Shown piece after piece: positions 34,048-34,107 of a stretch of DNA of 34,107 nt. A model generated the notes under the pieces. The model searched no databases, was not told the origin of the DNA, and worked only from the letters and a program-made list of their open reading frames with translations. The stretch is from positions 1 to 34,107 of the IMG/VR virus record IMGVR_UViG_3300030329_003858. One strand, 5' to 3'. Position numbers and translations under genes: made by a program. This DNA is from a virus. Position 1 is the first letter of the stretch; each line of letters opens with the position of its first letter.

Positions 34048-34107
34048 CTAGCCAAATAAATTGTCTAATTGTTTGTCAGACCCTAAAATTGAATTGAAAA
34101 TTGCATC
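34048..34107 (-). CDS. C-terminal fragment of the gene upstream of the capsid gene
   Basis: Nineteen residues are visible (DAIFNSILGSDKQLDNLFG) before TAG at 34050-34048, in a frame open to the right edge. It precedes the major capsid gene by 35 bases. Scaffold proteins and capsid proteases often sit here in phages, and a helical amphipathic tail would suit a scaffold, but the fragment is too short to decide. A short TTGGC/GCCAA inverted repeat (34041-34055) overlaps the stop. Confidence 0.45.
   Translation of the reverse strand, partial: DAIFNSILGSDKQLDNLFG

Noticed and set aside
34041-34055. TTGGC/GCCAA inverted repeat before the capsid gene as a terminator
   Set aside because: Stem of only 5 bp with a 5-base loop, overlapping a stop codon and with no U-run.
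1-34107. Genetic code with TGA as Trp, suggested by the in-frame TGA near 24548
   Set aside because: Other genes end cleanly at TGA with ATGA or TTGA coupling (28421, 27868, 18321), and only one internal TGA was seen.

Overview
The window is a piece of a tailed-bacteriophage genome, most likely a short-tailed (podovirus-like) phage. It is strongly AT-rich, almost fully coding, with genes packed end to end by ATGA and TAATG overlaps. I see no tRNA, rRNA, CRISPR array, insertion sequence or integrase. Many starts carry good Shine-Dalgarno (SD) sequences (AAGGAG, AAAAGGAG, GGAGG), so the host uses conventional ribosome binding. That argues mildly against Bacteroidetes, where SD sequences are rare. 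The host cannot be named from this sequence.

Left block (about 1-4530, + strand): the end of a replication/nucleic-acid module. It holds a truncated upstream ORF, a small Cys-containing protein, a DUF932 protein, a D12-class DNA adenine methyltransferase, a DnaB-family helicase, a four-cysteine small protein, a RuvC-like Holliday junction resolvase and a small helical ORF. It ends at a hairpin (4543-4571) where it converges on the second block.

Right block (4572-34107, all on the - strand, so it reads from right to left): the virion module. It runs from the C-terminus of an unseen gene, to the major capsid protein, two related decoration-type proteins, three connector/neck-type proteins, a small surface protein and a LamG-domain protein. 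Next comes a cluster of tiny membrane or basic proteins around an orphan class II aminoacyl-tRNA-synthetase-like enzyme. Two beta-rich proteins and a run of small Lys-rich proteins (three with a Cys...Cys module) follow. The last part is a 1189-aa tail protein, a tail fibre, and an apparent ejection cassette of 228, 184, 551, 2914 and 932 aa. Portal and terminase are not in the window and probably lie beyond the right edge. No tape measure, sheath or baseplate genes are seen.

The main result is in the 2914-aa protein. Residues 1982-2027 match the catalytic loop region of the beta-prime double-psi beta-barrel of cellular RNA polymerase (R-x-P...Y-x-x-D-Y-D-x-D). Residues about 1592-1668 resemble the lysine-bearing partner barrel. 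With its place in the ejection cassette, this suggests a virion-packaged RNA polymerase of the QDE-1/crAss-like type, delivered with the DNA to transcribe early genes. Other points of interest are the synthetase-like enzyme in a virion operon, two unlisted membrane mini-genes with strong SD sequences beside it, a small gene interrupted by an in-frame TGA in leaky context, and hairpins whose G-U pairs show which strand they act on.
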